Below, one piece after another: positions 25,741-34,921 of a DNA stretch of 64,000 nt (position 1 is the stretch's first letter; every line of letters begins with the position of its first letter). The notes beneath the pieces are model-generated. The model made no database searches. It worked only from the letters and a program-made list of their open reading frames with translations, and was not told the origin of the DNA. Position numbers and translations under genes: made by a program. The stretch lies in the NCBI GenBank assembly GCA_965267425.1, contig OZ253959.1:1860001-1924000 (forward strand). Direction: 5' to 3'. This DNA comes from G965267425 sp965267425. Its GTDB lineage: Bacteria > Bacteroidota > Bacteroidia > Flavobacteriales_E > Vicingaceae.

Positions 25741-27201
25741 ATGAATCGAATTTTACGAAATGTACTGGCGAGCTTTTGTCTTGTCTTTTTTACCACATCA
25801 GTTTCTGCACAACGATATACTTCTGAGGTGTTTACAGATGTAACGGTTACATCAGATGTAGCTTATGGATCGAATTATAGCATTCTCACAGGTACTTATG
25901 TGATGGAAACGCTAGAAATGGATGTGTATCAACCAGATGGTGACACGCTTGATAAAAGGCCGCTAATCATTCTGGCGCATGCCGGAAGTTTTCTTCCAAA
26001 AGGGGCAAATACGTTACCTCTGGGAGTAAAAGAAGATAGCTGTATGATTGAGATGTGTACTCAATTCGCAAAACGTGGATGGGTAGCAGCGAGTATTAAC
26101 TACCGTTTGGGATGGAACCCAACTTCGTCTGACGCAGATATTCGCGCCGGAACAATCATCAATGCAGTTTACCGAGCTATGCAGGATGCAAAAGCCTGTG
26201 TTCGTTACTTTAAAAATGAAGCAACTACTTATAAGATTGATTCGAACTTAATAACCGTTGGTGGATCTAACTCCGGTGGTTATTTGGCTCTTGCCTATGG
26301 ATCATTAAATGATCCGGCTGAATTGAATTTGCTTAAATTCAGACATTCAGTTACCGGTGCTTTGTATGTTGACCAAGACAGTGTTGGTGGATTTGATGGT
26401 GAAGGTGGAATGTCAGGAGTAAATAATTATTCTAACCCGGGTTCTTCTTCTGATATAGCATTGGTTTTAAATCTAGGAGGTGCTATTGGAGATACTACAT
26501 GGCAAGATGCTGGTGAAGTACCAATCATTTCATTTCATGGAGAAGAAGATGCGTTGACTCCTTATAAAACAGATGTGGTAATTGTTGCTGCCACTATGCA
26601 ATCTGTTGTGGAAGTATCTGGAAGTCATGATGTTTCACGTTATGCCACAGCACTTGGTAATCAGAACTTTAACGATGGTAGTTTTACAGATGCTTACTCT
26701 ACTACTGCTGCAGCAAGAACAGCTCATAAGGGCTTATTCCCATTCCCAGGCGCTGCCAATGGATTTGAGCCTTGGGGTTGGTATGATCCAAATGATCCGA
26801 ATGCAGTAGGTGGCGGAGGTTCCGCAGCCAATCCACTAGCCAATGGCACAAAAGGTAGATTGTACATTGATACCATTATGGGGTATTTCTGTCCTCGATT
26901 TGTGGAAGTGAAAAAGGTAATTGATAGTACCGTTATGGTTGGACAAGTTGAACACTCTGTTGACTTTAGCAATCAGGTTAGTGTTTTCCCTAACCCTGCC
27001 TCAAGCCATATTCAAATTAACGCCGGCGTTGAATTACAAAGTGTTCAAATGATGGACATGAATGGTCGTATAGTCAAAAGCCAACAGTTTAATGGAAAAC
27101 CCGTTGGAAATCTAGATGTAAACGGAATAGAATCTGGTGTTTATATTCTTCGACTATTTAGCGAAGATGCATCAGCAGTTAAACGACTGATCATCGAATA
27201 A
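25741..27201 (+). CDS. Secreted alpha/beta-hydrolase-fold protein with T9SS type A sorting domain, nucleophile position altered
   Basis: A 486-residue secreted protein. The signal ends VSAQ (residue 24). The body looks like a carboxylesterase-type hydrolase: LIILAHAG near 75 (oxyanion-hole region), YRLGW, then GGSNSGGYLAL at 174-184 and HGEEDALTPY near 265. In related proteins the nucleophile elbow is G-x-S-x-G; here it reads G-S-N-S-G, with Asn177 in the central position, so activity may be lost or moved to a neighbouring Ser. The last 75 residues (VFPNPAS... to RLIIE) are a type A sorting domain that directs T9SS export and surface attachment. A strong terminator follows at 27226. Confidence 0.82.
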   Translation: MNRILRNVLASFCLVFFTTSVSAQRYTSEVFTDVTVTSDVAYGSNYSILTGTYVMETLEMDVYQPDGDTLDKRPLIILAHAGSFLPKGANTLPLGVKEDSCMIEMCTQFAKRGWVAASINYRLGWNPTSSDADIRAGTIINAVYRAMQDAKACVRYFKNEATTYKIDSNLITVGGSNSGGYLALAYGSLNDPAELNLLKFRHSVTGALYVDQDSVGGFDGEGGMSGVNNYSNPGSSSDIALVLNLGGAIGDTTWQDAGEVPIISFHGEEDALTPYKTDVVIVAATMQSVVEVSGSHDVSRYATALGNQNFNDGSFTDAYSTTAAARTAHKGLFPFPGAANGFEPWGWYDPNDPNAVGGGGSAANPLANGTKGRLYIDTIMGYFCPRFVEVKKVIDSTVMVGQVEHSVDFSNQVSVFPNPASSHIQINAGVELQSVQMMDMNGRIVKSQQFNGKPVGNLDVNGIESGVYILRLFSEDASAVKRLIIE

Positions 27202-27225
27202 CAGCCCAGTATATAAATAAATGAT

Positions 27226-27255
27226 AGCCCTGTGCCTAATGGCATGGGGCTTTTT
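27226..27255 (+). terminator. Rho-independent terminator after the T9SS hydrolase-like gene
   Basis: Stem AGCCC/GGGCT with inner pairing TGCC/GGCA and loop TAAT, followed by a run of five T. It ends at the stop codon of the convergent oxidoreductase gene and has fewer T on the other strand, so it serves mainly the plus-strand gene. Confidence 0.8.
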
Positions 27256-27907
27256 ATTGGACAATATTGAAATTGAAATGAGCAGTTCCTGTATAGTTCA
27301 TTAGGTTGATCCACAACGGAAGTAGCATTTCCGTGCTGCGCGCAGCTTCAATCCCTCCAAGATCAATTACATTGCCTTCCCAACCAAATGGATTCAAAAT
27401 ATCTTCAATAACACGATCCTTGGCAATCTTATCATTACCCGCCATAAACAGTTTGTGTTCACCATTGATGCGATCTGCGTCAATCATAATGTCACAATTG
27501 ACTGTATTCAAAGCTTTTACAACACGAGCTTCCGGAAAGGCATCTTGAATTTTCTCCCCCAATGAAGTTTTATTGCAATACAACAAAGATGGAGGCATTC
27601 CATTGGAAAAATCCAATGAGTTGGCTACATCTATGATGATTTTTCCATTTACGTTTTGAGCATCAATGGTGGCTAAAGCATCAAGTGAATGCACTCCGGC
27701 CGTGCAATTAAAAATGAAAGTATCCGCACTCCTTGCCGCTTCATTAAATGTATTTCCCATTGCATTGCTTCCTCCTTTTGCGACCCATGATGTCAAATTC
27801 TCGTTTGATGTGGTTCGAGAACCCATGGTAACAGTATGTCCCATCGCAAGGAGTTTGTTACCAATAATCTGACCAACAGTCCCCGTCCCTAATATTGCAA
27901 TATTCAT
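27254..27907 (-). CDS. NADP/F420-type dinucleotide-binding oxidoreductase
   Basis: A 217-residue Rossmann protein of the F420-dependent NADP reductase family (pfam03807 type). The N-terminus MNIAILGTGTVGQIIGNKL is the GxGxxG dinucleotide site, and TMGSRT at the end of strand two has Ser-Arg, which usually favours NADP. The conserved VVKALNTVNC segment is near residue 130. Flavobacteria lack F420 as far as is known, so it probably uses another hydride acceptor; the substrate is unknown. It stands alone, convergent with the upstream gene and divergent from the GNAT gene. Confidence 0.82.
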   Translation of the reverse strand: MNIAILGTGTVGQIIGNKLLAMGHTVTMGSRTTSNENLTSWVAKGGSNAMGNTFNEAARSADTFIFNCTAGVHSLDALATIDAQNVNGKIIIDVANSLDFSNGMPPSLLYCNKTSLGEKIQDAFPEARVVKALNTVNCDIMIDADRINGEHKLFMAGNDKIAKDRVIEDILNPFGWEGNVIDLGGIEAARSTEMLLPLWINLMNYTGTAHFNFNIVQ

Positions 27908-28090
27908 AAGGTTAAGATTAGTTTCGATAAAGGTAGAAAGTCTGTGTTGATTTAATCCAATATTGTCAAATTAATGACTGTATTAAAAAGCAATCCAACA
28001 GATAGTTGAACAATAATATTTACAATTTACGGGCCCAAAACTGGTCAGTTGATTAAAATTTAAGCATTTTTGTCTGCGACCCTATCCAGT

Positions 28091-28681
28091 ATGAAGGCTG
28101 CCACCATAAACGATAAAGAACAAGTTATTTCCATTATCATGGAATCTTTTCACAACAACCCAAGTGTGAATCGAGTCATCAAAAATGATCACAAGAGGGA
28201 GTATCGCTTGTATGCCCTTGCAGAATATGCTTTTAACAAGGCTTTTCGAAGAAAAGGAGTTTGGTTATCTGATGATGGACAAGGATTAGCCATCTTTTAC
28301 CGATACAATGAGCGCAAGGAGGATTTAATAGACTACTGGAATCAAGTGAAGTTGGCATTTAAAGCCATTGGTTTGTTTCGATCATTGGGCATCTTGAAAC
28401 GCGAAAACTACATGGCGCAACAACGTCCAAAAGATGGAAACTTCTTCTATTTCTGGTTTTTTGGAGTTTCAAATAAAGCAAGAGGAAGTCGAGCTGCATA
28501 CGAACTGAGAGATGAAATATTCAAACTCTCATCACAACTTAAGTTGCCTTTGTATATGGAAACTTCCGTACCACAGAACCAAAAAGTATATGAACGATTT
28601 GGTTTTGAAACCTACCACACCTGGAATCAACCTGGCAATGGTGAACCACTCTGGTTTATGAGAAAAACGAATTTTAGCTAG
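28091..28681 (+). CDS. GNAT-family N-acetyltransferase-like protein
   Basis: A 196-residue protein with GNAT-like layout: an N-terminal KAATINDKEQVISIIMESF segment, central strands with FYYFWFFGVSNKARGSRAAYELRDEI (the R-G-x-x-A/Y acetyl-CoA loop near residues 130-140), and the closing LPLYMETSVPQNQKVYERFGFETYHTW, which is the typical last strand-helix-strand. Substrate unknown. ATG 28091 is preferred to the TTG at 28070. It ends seven bases before the convergent repeat-protein stop, and no terminator separates them. Confidence 0.75.
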   Translation: MKAATINDKEQVISIIMESFHNNPSVNRVIKNDHKREYRLYALAEYAFNKAFRRKGVWLSDDGQGLAIFYRYNERKEDLIDYWNQVKLAFKAIGLFRSLGILKRENYMAQQRPKDGNFFYFWFFGVSNKARGSRAAYELRDEIFKLSSQLKLPLYMETSVPQNQKVYERFGFETYHTWNQPGNGEPLWFMRKTNFS

Positions 28682-28687
28682 GATGAC

Positions 28688-30460
28688 TTATTCCCCTACA
28701 AAGAATGTAATCATCTCTGTGCTTACATTACCTAACTTATCATAAGCCTTAACCTCCACCTCGTGAAACGTATTTTTTCTGAATCTTCTGACTTCAGAAA
28801 CGTCAAGTGTATAAGGACTGGAATAATCTCGGGCTTCAGCTCCATTTAAGGAATACGTAATTCTATGTGTACCGCAATCTTTATCCGTTGCACCTAAGTA
28901 CAATCGCGTATAGTTTGGATAAATATTAACCGTTTTTCCACCCTTCTTTTTAGTTCCAATGGGCTCAATACTAAAGTTATGATGAATAACCGGAGGATCA
29001 TTGTCAACAAAAAATTTGCTTTCCTTACTTTGTTCTGCATTGTTCACATTGTCGGTAGCATTAAAAGATACCGTATGATTTCCAGAGGCCGTCACATTAA
29101 AGGCACTTGAATATGTATTGCTACTTCCTCCATCAACTTTGTACTCAATCTTAGCCACACCAGACTCATAATCCCTTGATTTCAAATAAATCTTTGTGTC
29201 CATATTGATAAACAGCGTGTCTCTGTCAAAAAACTGAGGTTTGCCATAAGAGATTCCTGTTGTTGGTGCACGATTGTCCATGAATATCTTTTTATTACCT
29301 ACAGCAGATGCCACAGATCTGGCTGCTCTTTGGTTCTCAACGTTATCAACTGCCCAATAAATGATGTTATGCACTCCACCCCTTTCTGGAATGGCAAAAG
29401 GAGAGCCGAATTTTGTTTTTCCCTGTCTGTTGATATTATAGTAAATACCTTCTACACCCGCCTTATTATCTGTGGCCGTCATATTTATTCTCGTATTTGG
29501 AGAAATGAAGAAATTACCTGCAGTTTCGTGCTGATCTCCTTCTATCTTCACCGTAATTTCCGGAGCTATTTTATCCAGGTAAAAAGAAAAACTCTTTCTG
29601 CTTTCTTCATTTTTTACATTGTCGACCGTATAATAATAGAGTGTATGGTTTCCATCACTTAAATAAGCAACCGATACAGGATAACCAGGATAAGTATTCT
29701 GACTTCTTTCATCGTAAGCAAAATATGTTCTTCTGGTTCCGCTCAAATTATCAGTAGAAGTCAACTTAAACTTTGTGGAAGGTGCAATAATATTGCTGTT
29801 ATGAACTATCCCTACAATAGCATCACTAGAAGTTGGTGCTGTTATATCCACGATAAATTTTCTGCTTCGTGCTTTTTCTTCATTACCTACATTGTCATGA
29901 GCATAATAGTACAAATTATGGGTGCCTTCATTGTCAACACTTATGGTTCCTGAATAATCAGACCAACTTCCTGCATCCAAAGCCTTGTGAATTGAAGCTA
30001 CACCACTAACACCATCTTTTGACGAGATGTCAACTTTTAATCCTTTTCCATAATAGATGTTTCCATTGGCACGGTATTTCGGTGCACCAGAAAAACTAGA
30101 TGAACTTACCGGAGCTATACCATCGGCATATATTTCGTACATCACCTCTCGCGGTGGCTGAACAGTTTTCTTTGTATTTGGATCAACAGCCCATTTACTT
30201 CGAATGTAATTCACTCCCTCTGTATCCAAATACATGGGGTCTGTATATTCGGGAGTACTTTTACTTTTTAAATCAAAATTCTTTCCGTCTGGAGTTGTCG
30301 AAAATTTTAAATATAACGGCAGTTGCTTTTGCACGTATATGTTGCCATTGTTCTGATAAACAACATCTTGATGATCTCCAACTGTGGGTTGCTGAGCCAC
30401 AGCACTTCCAACCAACAAACTGCTAGAAAAAAGCAGCAAATTCCTCTTTATTGCGTTCAT
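28688..30460 (-). CDS. Exported repeat protein with OmpL47/Ig-like extracellular repeats
   Basis: A 590-residue exported protein (signal ending AVAQ, residue 23). It holds about five repeats of roughly 90 residues, each with a HTLYYYTVDNVKNEE-like core followed by a DKIAPEI-type junction; cores are visible at HNLYYYAHDNVGNEE, HTLYYYTVDNVKNEE, HNIIYWAVDNVENQ, HTVSFNATDNVNNAE and HEVEVKAYDKLGNVS. This is the OmpL47-type/bacterial Ig-like pattern found in adhesins and surface-bound proteins. No catalytic domain, sorting domain or membrane anchor is evident. A TTG-N19-TA promoter precedes it, so it is probably transcribed separately from the GNAT gene upstream. Confidence 0.8.
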   Translation of the reverse strand: MNAIKRNLLLFSSSLLVGSAVAQQPTVGDHQDVVYQNNGNIYVQKQLPLYLKFSTTPDGKNFDLKSKSTPEYTDPMYLDTEGVNYIRSKWAVDPNTKKTVQPPREVMYEIYADGIAPVSSSSFSGAPKYRANGNIYYGKGLKVDISSKDGVSGVASIHKALDAGSWSDYSGTISVDNEGTHNLYYYAHDNVGNEEKARSRKFIVDITAPTSSDAIVGIVHNSNIIAPSTKFKLTSTDNLSGTRRTYFAYDERSQNTYPGYPVSVAYLSDGNHTLYYYTVDNVKNEESRKSFSFYLDKIAPEITVKIEGDQHETAGNFFISPNTRINMTATDNKAGVEGIYYNINRQGKTKFGSPFAIPERGGVHNIIYWAVDNVENQRAARSVASAVGNKKIFMDNRAPTTGISYGKPQFFDRDTLFINMDTKIYLKSRDYESGVAKIEYKVDGGSSNTYSSAFNVTASGNHTVSFNATDNVNNAEQSKESKFFVDNDPPVIHHNFSIEPIGTKKKGGKTVNIYPNYTRLYLGATDKDCGTHRITYSLNGAEARDYSSPYTLDVSEVRRFRKNTFHEVEVKAYDKLGNVSTEMITFFVGE

Positions 30461-30480
30461 AGGTATTGATTTAGCAGCAA

Positions 30481-30509
30481 CAAAATAGAAAAAACTTTCT
30501 TATTGACAA
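30481..30509 (-). promoter_or_regulatory. Putative promoter of the repeat-protein gene (TTG-N19-TATTTTG)
   Basis: On the minus strand TTG at 30509-30507 and TATTTTG at 30487-30481 are 19 bases apart, the usual spacing; the -7 box lacks one spacer base compared with TAnnTTTG. Confidence 0.4.
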
Positions 30510-30549
30510 TTGCCAAATGTTCTTTTAAAAATGAAATTGGGGAAAATGA

Positions 30550-31671
30550 CTAGAAATCTTTACGGTAACAACGCTTCCGTTTGTGCTGAATGTGATCGTA
30601 GTTCTTCCAGTGTTGAATGGCCTTTTGGTTGGTTTCAATAATACCCGTTGTTTCAACGTGAGTAACACCATACTTTATCATCACTTGCTGCAATTCTGTA
30701 ATCAAAAGCGCCGACACCCCTTGACCTTGCATTTTAGGATCTATACCAGTCAACAACAAATCAACCACTTTTGGCTTTTTTAAGGCTTTCATAATGTGAA
30801 TGAAGCCAAATGGAAACAATTTTCCTTTTGCTTTCTGCATGGCTTCAGATAAAGAAGGCAGACCAACAATAAAACCAACAATTTCCTCTTCTTTACTCAA
30901 CACTACTTTCACAAATTCAGGATTGAGCAAATTAAAGTAACGATTGATGTAATATTCAATCATATTATCATCCAAAGGAACCATGCTGAACAAATCCTTG
31001 AATGCTTCATTAAGCAATGCAAAGATTTTATGACCATAAGGCCTCATCTCATTGGTATTTGAAAAGCTAATTACTTTTAGGCCATAGCGCTTTTGAATAA
31101 TGCTATTTAATTTGACCGCTTTTTCCGGAACAGAATCGCCCAATTTCAAACGAAACTCAACCCAATCAATTTCTTTTTGGTAACCACAAGCCTCGATATG
31201 TTTGTGATAATAAGGCAAATGATACTCCGAAGCAATGGAGGGTACATGATCAAATCCTTCTACCAACATGGCTTGATGATCCAAATTGGAAAAACCCAAC
31301 GGGCCATGAACCGAAGTCATACCATTTTCTCTTGCCCAGCTTTCAGCAGCATCCAATAACGCTTTGGTGGTTTCCGCATTATCTTCAAACTCCATTCTGC
31401 TAAAACGTGCAAGTTTAGTTCCTTTTAATTCATTGTATTTGTTGTGAATAATGCCAGCAATTCTACCTACACATTTTCCATCTCTGTAAGCCAACCACAT
31501 TTTTACCTGACAAAAAGCAAAAGCCGGATTGGATTCAGCTTTTAGTGCTTTTAGTTCATCTTTTTTGATGGGTGGAACCCAAAAACGATTGTTTTTGTAA
31601 AGATTAAAAGGTAATTGAACAAAATCCTTGTAATGCTTTTCTGTAGTAACTTCCTTTATTTCTAGCGACAT
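30550..31671 (-). CDS. Large GNAT-superfamily protein
   Basis: A 373-residue protein of the YghO-like GNAT group often seen in Bacteroidota. Signature stretches are NRFWVPPIKKDE near residue 28, WLAYRDGKCVGRIAGIIHNKYNE near 60-82, GPLGFSNLDHQAMLVEGF near 122-140, and a C-terminal second GNAT-like unit with LLTGIDPKMQGQGVSALLI (acetyl-CoA loop QGQGVSA) near 312-330. Substrate is unknown. It follows the SpoIIE sensor gene by 58 bases in the same direction and could belong to the same transcript, but no functional link is evident. Confidence 0.82.
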   Translation of the reverse strand: MSLEIKEVTTEKHYKDFVQLPFNLYKNNRFWVPPIKKDELKALKAESNPAFAFCQVKMWLAYRDGKCVGRIAGIIHNKYNELKGTKLARFSRMEFEDNAETTKALLDAAESWARENGMTSVHGPLGFSNLDHQAMLVEGFDHVPSIASEYHLPYYHKHIEACGYQKEIDWVEFRLKLGDSVPEKAVKLNSIIQKRYGLKVISFSNTNEMRPYGHKIFALLNEAFKDLFSMVPLDDNMIEYYINRYFNLLNPEFVKVVLSKEEEIVGFIVGLPSLSEAMQKAKGKLFPFGFIHIMKALKKPKVVDLLLTGIDPKMQGQGVSALLITELQQVMIKYGVTHVETTGIIETNQKAIQHWKNYDHIQHKRKRCYRKDF

Positions 31672-31729
31672 TACGACCTATCAATAATTAAATGCTGCAT
31701 ATCCCACAAAAATGCCAAAAAAATAGAAC

Positions 31730-34700
31730 TTAAGGAATTTTCACTCCAATTATTAATACATCATCTATCTGTTCATAACTCCCCAACCAAGAAATAAATT
31801 CATCCTCCAACTTTTGATGTTGAATGTGCATGGGATCTTGGTGAATATCCATTAAGAAATTCTTAAATGGTTTGTACTTGTATTTCTTACCTAACTCACC
31901 GCCAAATTGATCAGGGAACCCATCAGAAAAGGCATAAATAGTATCTCCACTTATGGCTTCAAAGGTATGGTTGTCGAACTTTTGCTTTTCACCACGGATA
32001 AAACTTCCAATGGCAAATTTATTTGCTTTGGTTTCAATCAACTCTCCATTTCTAATGATATAAAGTGGGTTATGAGCTCCGGCATATTCTACCGTTCTCT
32101 TATCTGTATCATAGGCAATTAATGCCATATCCATTCCATCTTTGACCTGATCCATTTCACTTTTTTGCCTCAACGTATCAGACACACTTTGGTTTAATTC
32201 ATCCAAAATCAGGGCTGGTGTAGTGATTTCCATTTCACCAACAATTTTGTCAAGTGAGTTATGTCCAATGATGGACATAAAAGCACCTGGCACACCATGT
32301 CCCGTACAATCTGCTGCGGAATACAAGATTTTTTCACCTTTTTTGTAAACCCAATAAAAGTCTCCTGATACAATGTCTTTGGGTCGAAAGAAAACAAAGG
32401 ATTCAGGAAGTGCTTTTTTCACCAACTCGTCTGGCGGTAGAACAGCTCTTTGAATTCTCTCCGCATATCGAATGGAATCAGTAATGTCTTTGTTCTTGGA
32501 AGCCAATTCTTTGTTTTTGTCAGCTATTTCGGCAGTTCTTTCAGCAACTTTATCCTCCAGCACTTTCTTTTCCATGACCAATTGCTCTTCCCTTCGTTTA
32601 ATGAAAAATGCAACCCAACTCGAAATAACCACTAAACAAAACAAATAGAACCACCATGTTTTCCAAAAAGGAGGTTCGATTACAAACTCATATTCAGCTG
32701 TATTGACTTCCCAGTTGTCCGCTTGCTTAGAGGCTTGAACCTTGAACGTATAATTTCCAGCGGGCAACGCCGGGTAACTTGCAAAATTGGTTTTACTCGG
32801 AGGACTCCAATCTTCGTCAATTCCCTCCAATTTCATGCGATAGAAGACCTTGGTAGGATTGGTGAGATAAATCCCTTTAAAGTCAAAACGCATGGCATTT
32901 TCTTTATACTTGAATTCACCAGGTGAATCAAACCCATGGTCTTTCAGGTTTACACGAAAACGCGTAATGAGAATTGCTGGTTCATGTTCGTCTCCTTTAT
33001 CTTTTTTGGGTGAATATTTCACAGCCCCTTTTACGGTTCCAAACCAGATGTTTCCTTCATGGTCTTTGTACGAAGCACCAAACTTTGCTTCTATTCCCGT
33101 GAAACCGTCCTTTTCACTATAGGCATTAAAACCCGTTTTTTCGTGATACCGATTGATACCATTATTGGTCCCAATCCAAATGTTGCCATTGTCATCCGAC
33201 TGCAATGAGGTGATCAAAGGAGTAGTTAAGCCATCTTTGACGCCATATTGCGCCACTACCTCGTCATTTTCAATTTTAAATAATCCCTGACCATCTGTTC
33301 CTATCCATATGGCACCCATTTTATCCTGAGTAATGGCGTTTGGAGTAATTTCAGAACCTATATCTATGGGCTTAAAGGTCGTTCCCGAAATTTTTGTCAA
33401 TCCTTTTCCTCTGCATCCTACCCAAACATCCCCTTGATTGTCACAATACACTACGGAAATGTCGTTTCCATTCAATCCGTTGCGTTGGGTAAGAACATCC
33501 AGTGCCCGTTTATCAATTTCATAATACACAAGGCCGTCTAATGTTCCAATCCACAAATTGTTGAATTTATCAATGTCCATTCCGGTAACGATATGCAGTG
33601 ATATATTACCGTTGATGATTGGACTGTAGGTTACTGATGACCGGCTCGCTTTGTTATCCATGCTGACCACACCTTGATCTGTACCTACCCACATGGTGCC
33701 ATTTAGATCGCGTTTGATAAATCGAATGTTATCACTAATGAAAAAATTCTCTTCAACATTGACGTATTGATAATCTTTCGTAGGACTGGAAGGATCAAAC
33801 ATGGTCAAACCCGAACTGGTTCCCAACCATAAGCGCTTGTTTATATCTTCACTTATAGCCCATACCTGATTTCCTGACAGCCCTATTTCTTCTGTAAATG
33901 AAATAAACCGATCTCCTTTATAGATATCAATGCCGTGCTCATTGGTTCCAATGATGACATTCCCTTCTCTATCTGTCTCTATATCTCTGATTTTCAAATC
34001 ATTCAATCCATTATTTTGATTGAATGTTTCAATGGTTTTTCCATCAAATCTGCTTAGACCACCACCCCACGTGCCTATCCAAATATGGCCGTTTCCGTCT
34101 TCCGTAATTTTACTTATCCAGTTGTGGGCAAGTCCATCACGAACATCGTAAATATCAAACCCTCGACCATCAAATCGCTGACGATATAACCCACCATTAT
34201 AGGTTCCGTACCAAACATTCCCTGAATTGTCAAAATACATGGTGGTCACCTGAAAATAAACCGGGAGTCCTTCTGGTGCAAACGTTACAAAAGGGTCTTT
34301 CTCTGATTTTCCCTCGTACATTTTAACACCCACATCAGTGATAAAATATACAGAACTGTCTTTACCAACTATGATGTCAAAAACTCTGTCACTTAATCCT
34401 TCTAGCCCCTTGAAATTTGTTACCTGCCAATCACTTACAGCCCCTTCAGTAGATTGAATATACAAGGCACCTTGTTCCGTTGTTGCAATCCAAATATTCC
34501 CATTAAGATCCTGTGCAATTTTTGAGATGTCAGAATTGATATTAAGGGAATCAAAAGTTATTGTATGAAATTTTTCATCTTTTCTTCGGGTTATTCCACC
34601 ACCCGTATGACCAAACCACAAGGTCCCGTCAGAATCCTGACAAATGGTGCGCACACCATTTCCGGCAGTGCTATCTAGCGTGGAATAATTGATGAATTCT

Positions 34701-34891
34701 GAACCGTCAAATCGAGATATTCCCGAACCCGTTCCCAGCCACAAATAGCCAAGTGTATCTTGATGTACAGCATACACATTGGATTGAGCCAATCCATTCT
34801 TAACGGTGTAATTATCAAAGTAATATATTTGAGAAATCCCCTGCTGAAAAATGCAACAGAGGATTACAATCAATAATTTACGAAAGGTCAT
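31730..34891 (-). CDS. Membrane sensor phosphatase: two-component propeller repeats, Y_Y_Y domain, TM, SpoIIE (PP2C)
   Basis: A 1053-residue protein. The signal peptide ends GISQ. Residues about 25-640 are beta-propeller (reg_prop) repeats with cores such as GYLWLGTGSGISRFDG, GNVWYGTYNGGLYR, GHIWIGTWGGGLSRFDG and GNIWIGTNNGINRY. A Y_Y_Y domain follows (YRMKLEGIDEDW to YEFVIEPPF), then one transmembrane helix (FYLFCLVVISSWVAFFI, near 740-758), a charged coiled coil and a SpoIIE/PP2C domain with FFRPKDIVSGDFYW, ADCTGHGVPGAFMS and AFSDGFPDQ. The layout is an extracytoplasmic sensor driving a cytoplasmic Ser/Thr phosphatase, which often acts on anti-sigma antagonists. ATG 34891 is chosen over GTG 34912. 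It starts 30 bases after the caspase gene. Confidence 0.9.
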   Translation of the reverse strand: MTFRKLLIVILCCIFQQGISQIYYFDNYTVKNGLAQSNVYAVHQDTLGYLWLGTGSGISRFDGSEFINYSTLDSTAGNGVRTICQDSDGTLWFGHTGGGITRRKDEKFHTITFDSLNINSDISKIAQDLNGNIWIATTEQGALYIQSTEGAVSDWQVTNFKGLEGLSDRVFDIIVGKDSSVYFITDVGVKMYEGKSEKDPFVTFAPEGLPVYFQVTTMYFDNSGNVWYGTYNGGLYRQRFDGRGFDIYDVRDGLAHNWISKITEDGNGHIWIGTWGGGLSRFDGKTIETFNQNNGLNDLKIRDIETDREGNVIIGTNEHGIDIYKGDRFISFTEEIGLSGNQVWAISEDINKRLWLGTSSGLTMFDPSSPTKDYQYVNVEENFFISDNIRFIKRDLNGTMWVGTDQGVVSMDNKASRSSVTYSPIINGNISLHIVTGMDIDKFNNLWIGTLDGLVYYEIDKRALDVLTQRNGLNGNDISVVYCDNQGDVWVGCRGKGLTKISGTTFKPIDIGSEITPNAITQDKMGAIWIGTDGQGLFKIENDEVVAQYGVKDGLTTPLITSLQSDDNGNIWIGTNNGINRYHEKTGFNAYSEKDGFTGIEAKFGASYKDHEGNIWFGTVKGAVKYSPKKDKGDEHEPAILITRFRVNLKDHGFDSPGEFKYKENAMRFDFKGIYLTNPTKVFYRMKLEGIDEDWSPPSKTNFASYPALPAGNYTFKVQASKQADNWEVNTAEYEFVIEPPFWKTWWFYLFCLVVISSWVAFFIKRREEQLVMEKKVLEDKVAERTAEIADKNKELASKNKDITDSIRYAERIQRAVLPPDELVKKALPESFVFFRPKDIVSGDFYWVYKKGEKILYSAADCTGHGVPGAFMSIIGHNSLDKIVGEMEITTPALILDELNQSVSDTLRQKSEMDQVKDGMDMALIAYDTDKRTVEYAGAHNPLYIIRNGELIETKANKFAIGSFIRGEKQKFDNHTFEAISGDTIYAFSDGFPDQFGGELGKKYKYKPFKNFLMDIHQDPMHIQHQKLEDEFISWLGSYEQIDDVLIIGVKIP

Positions 34892-34921
34892 TTTTGTACA
34901 TAGTCTGGTCACAGACCGAAG

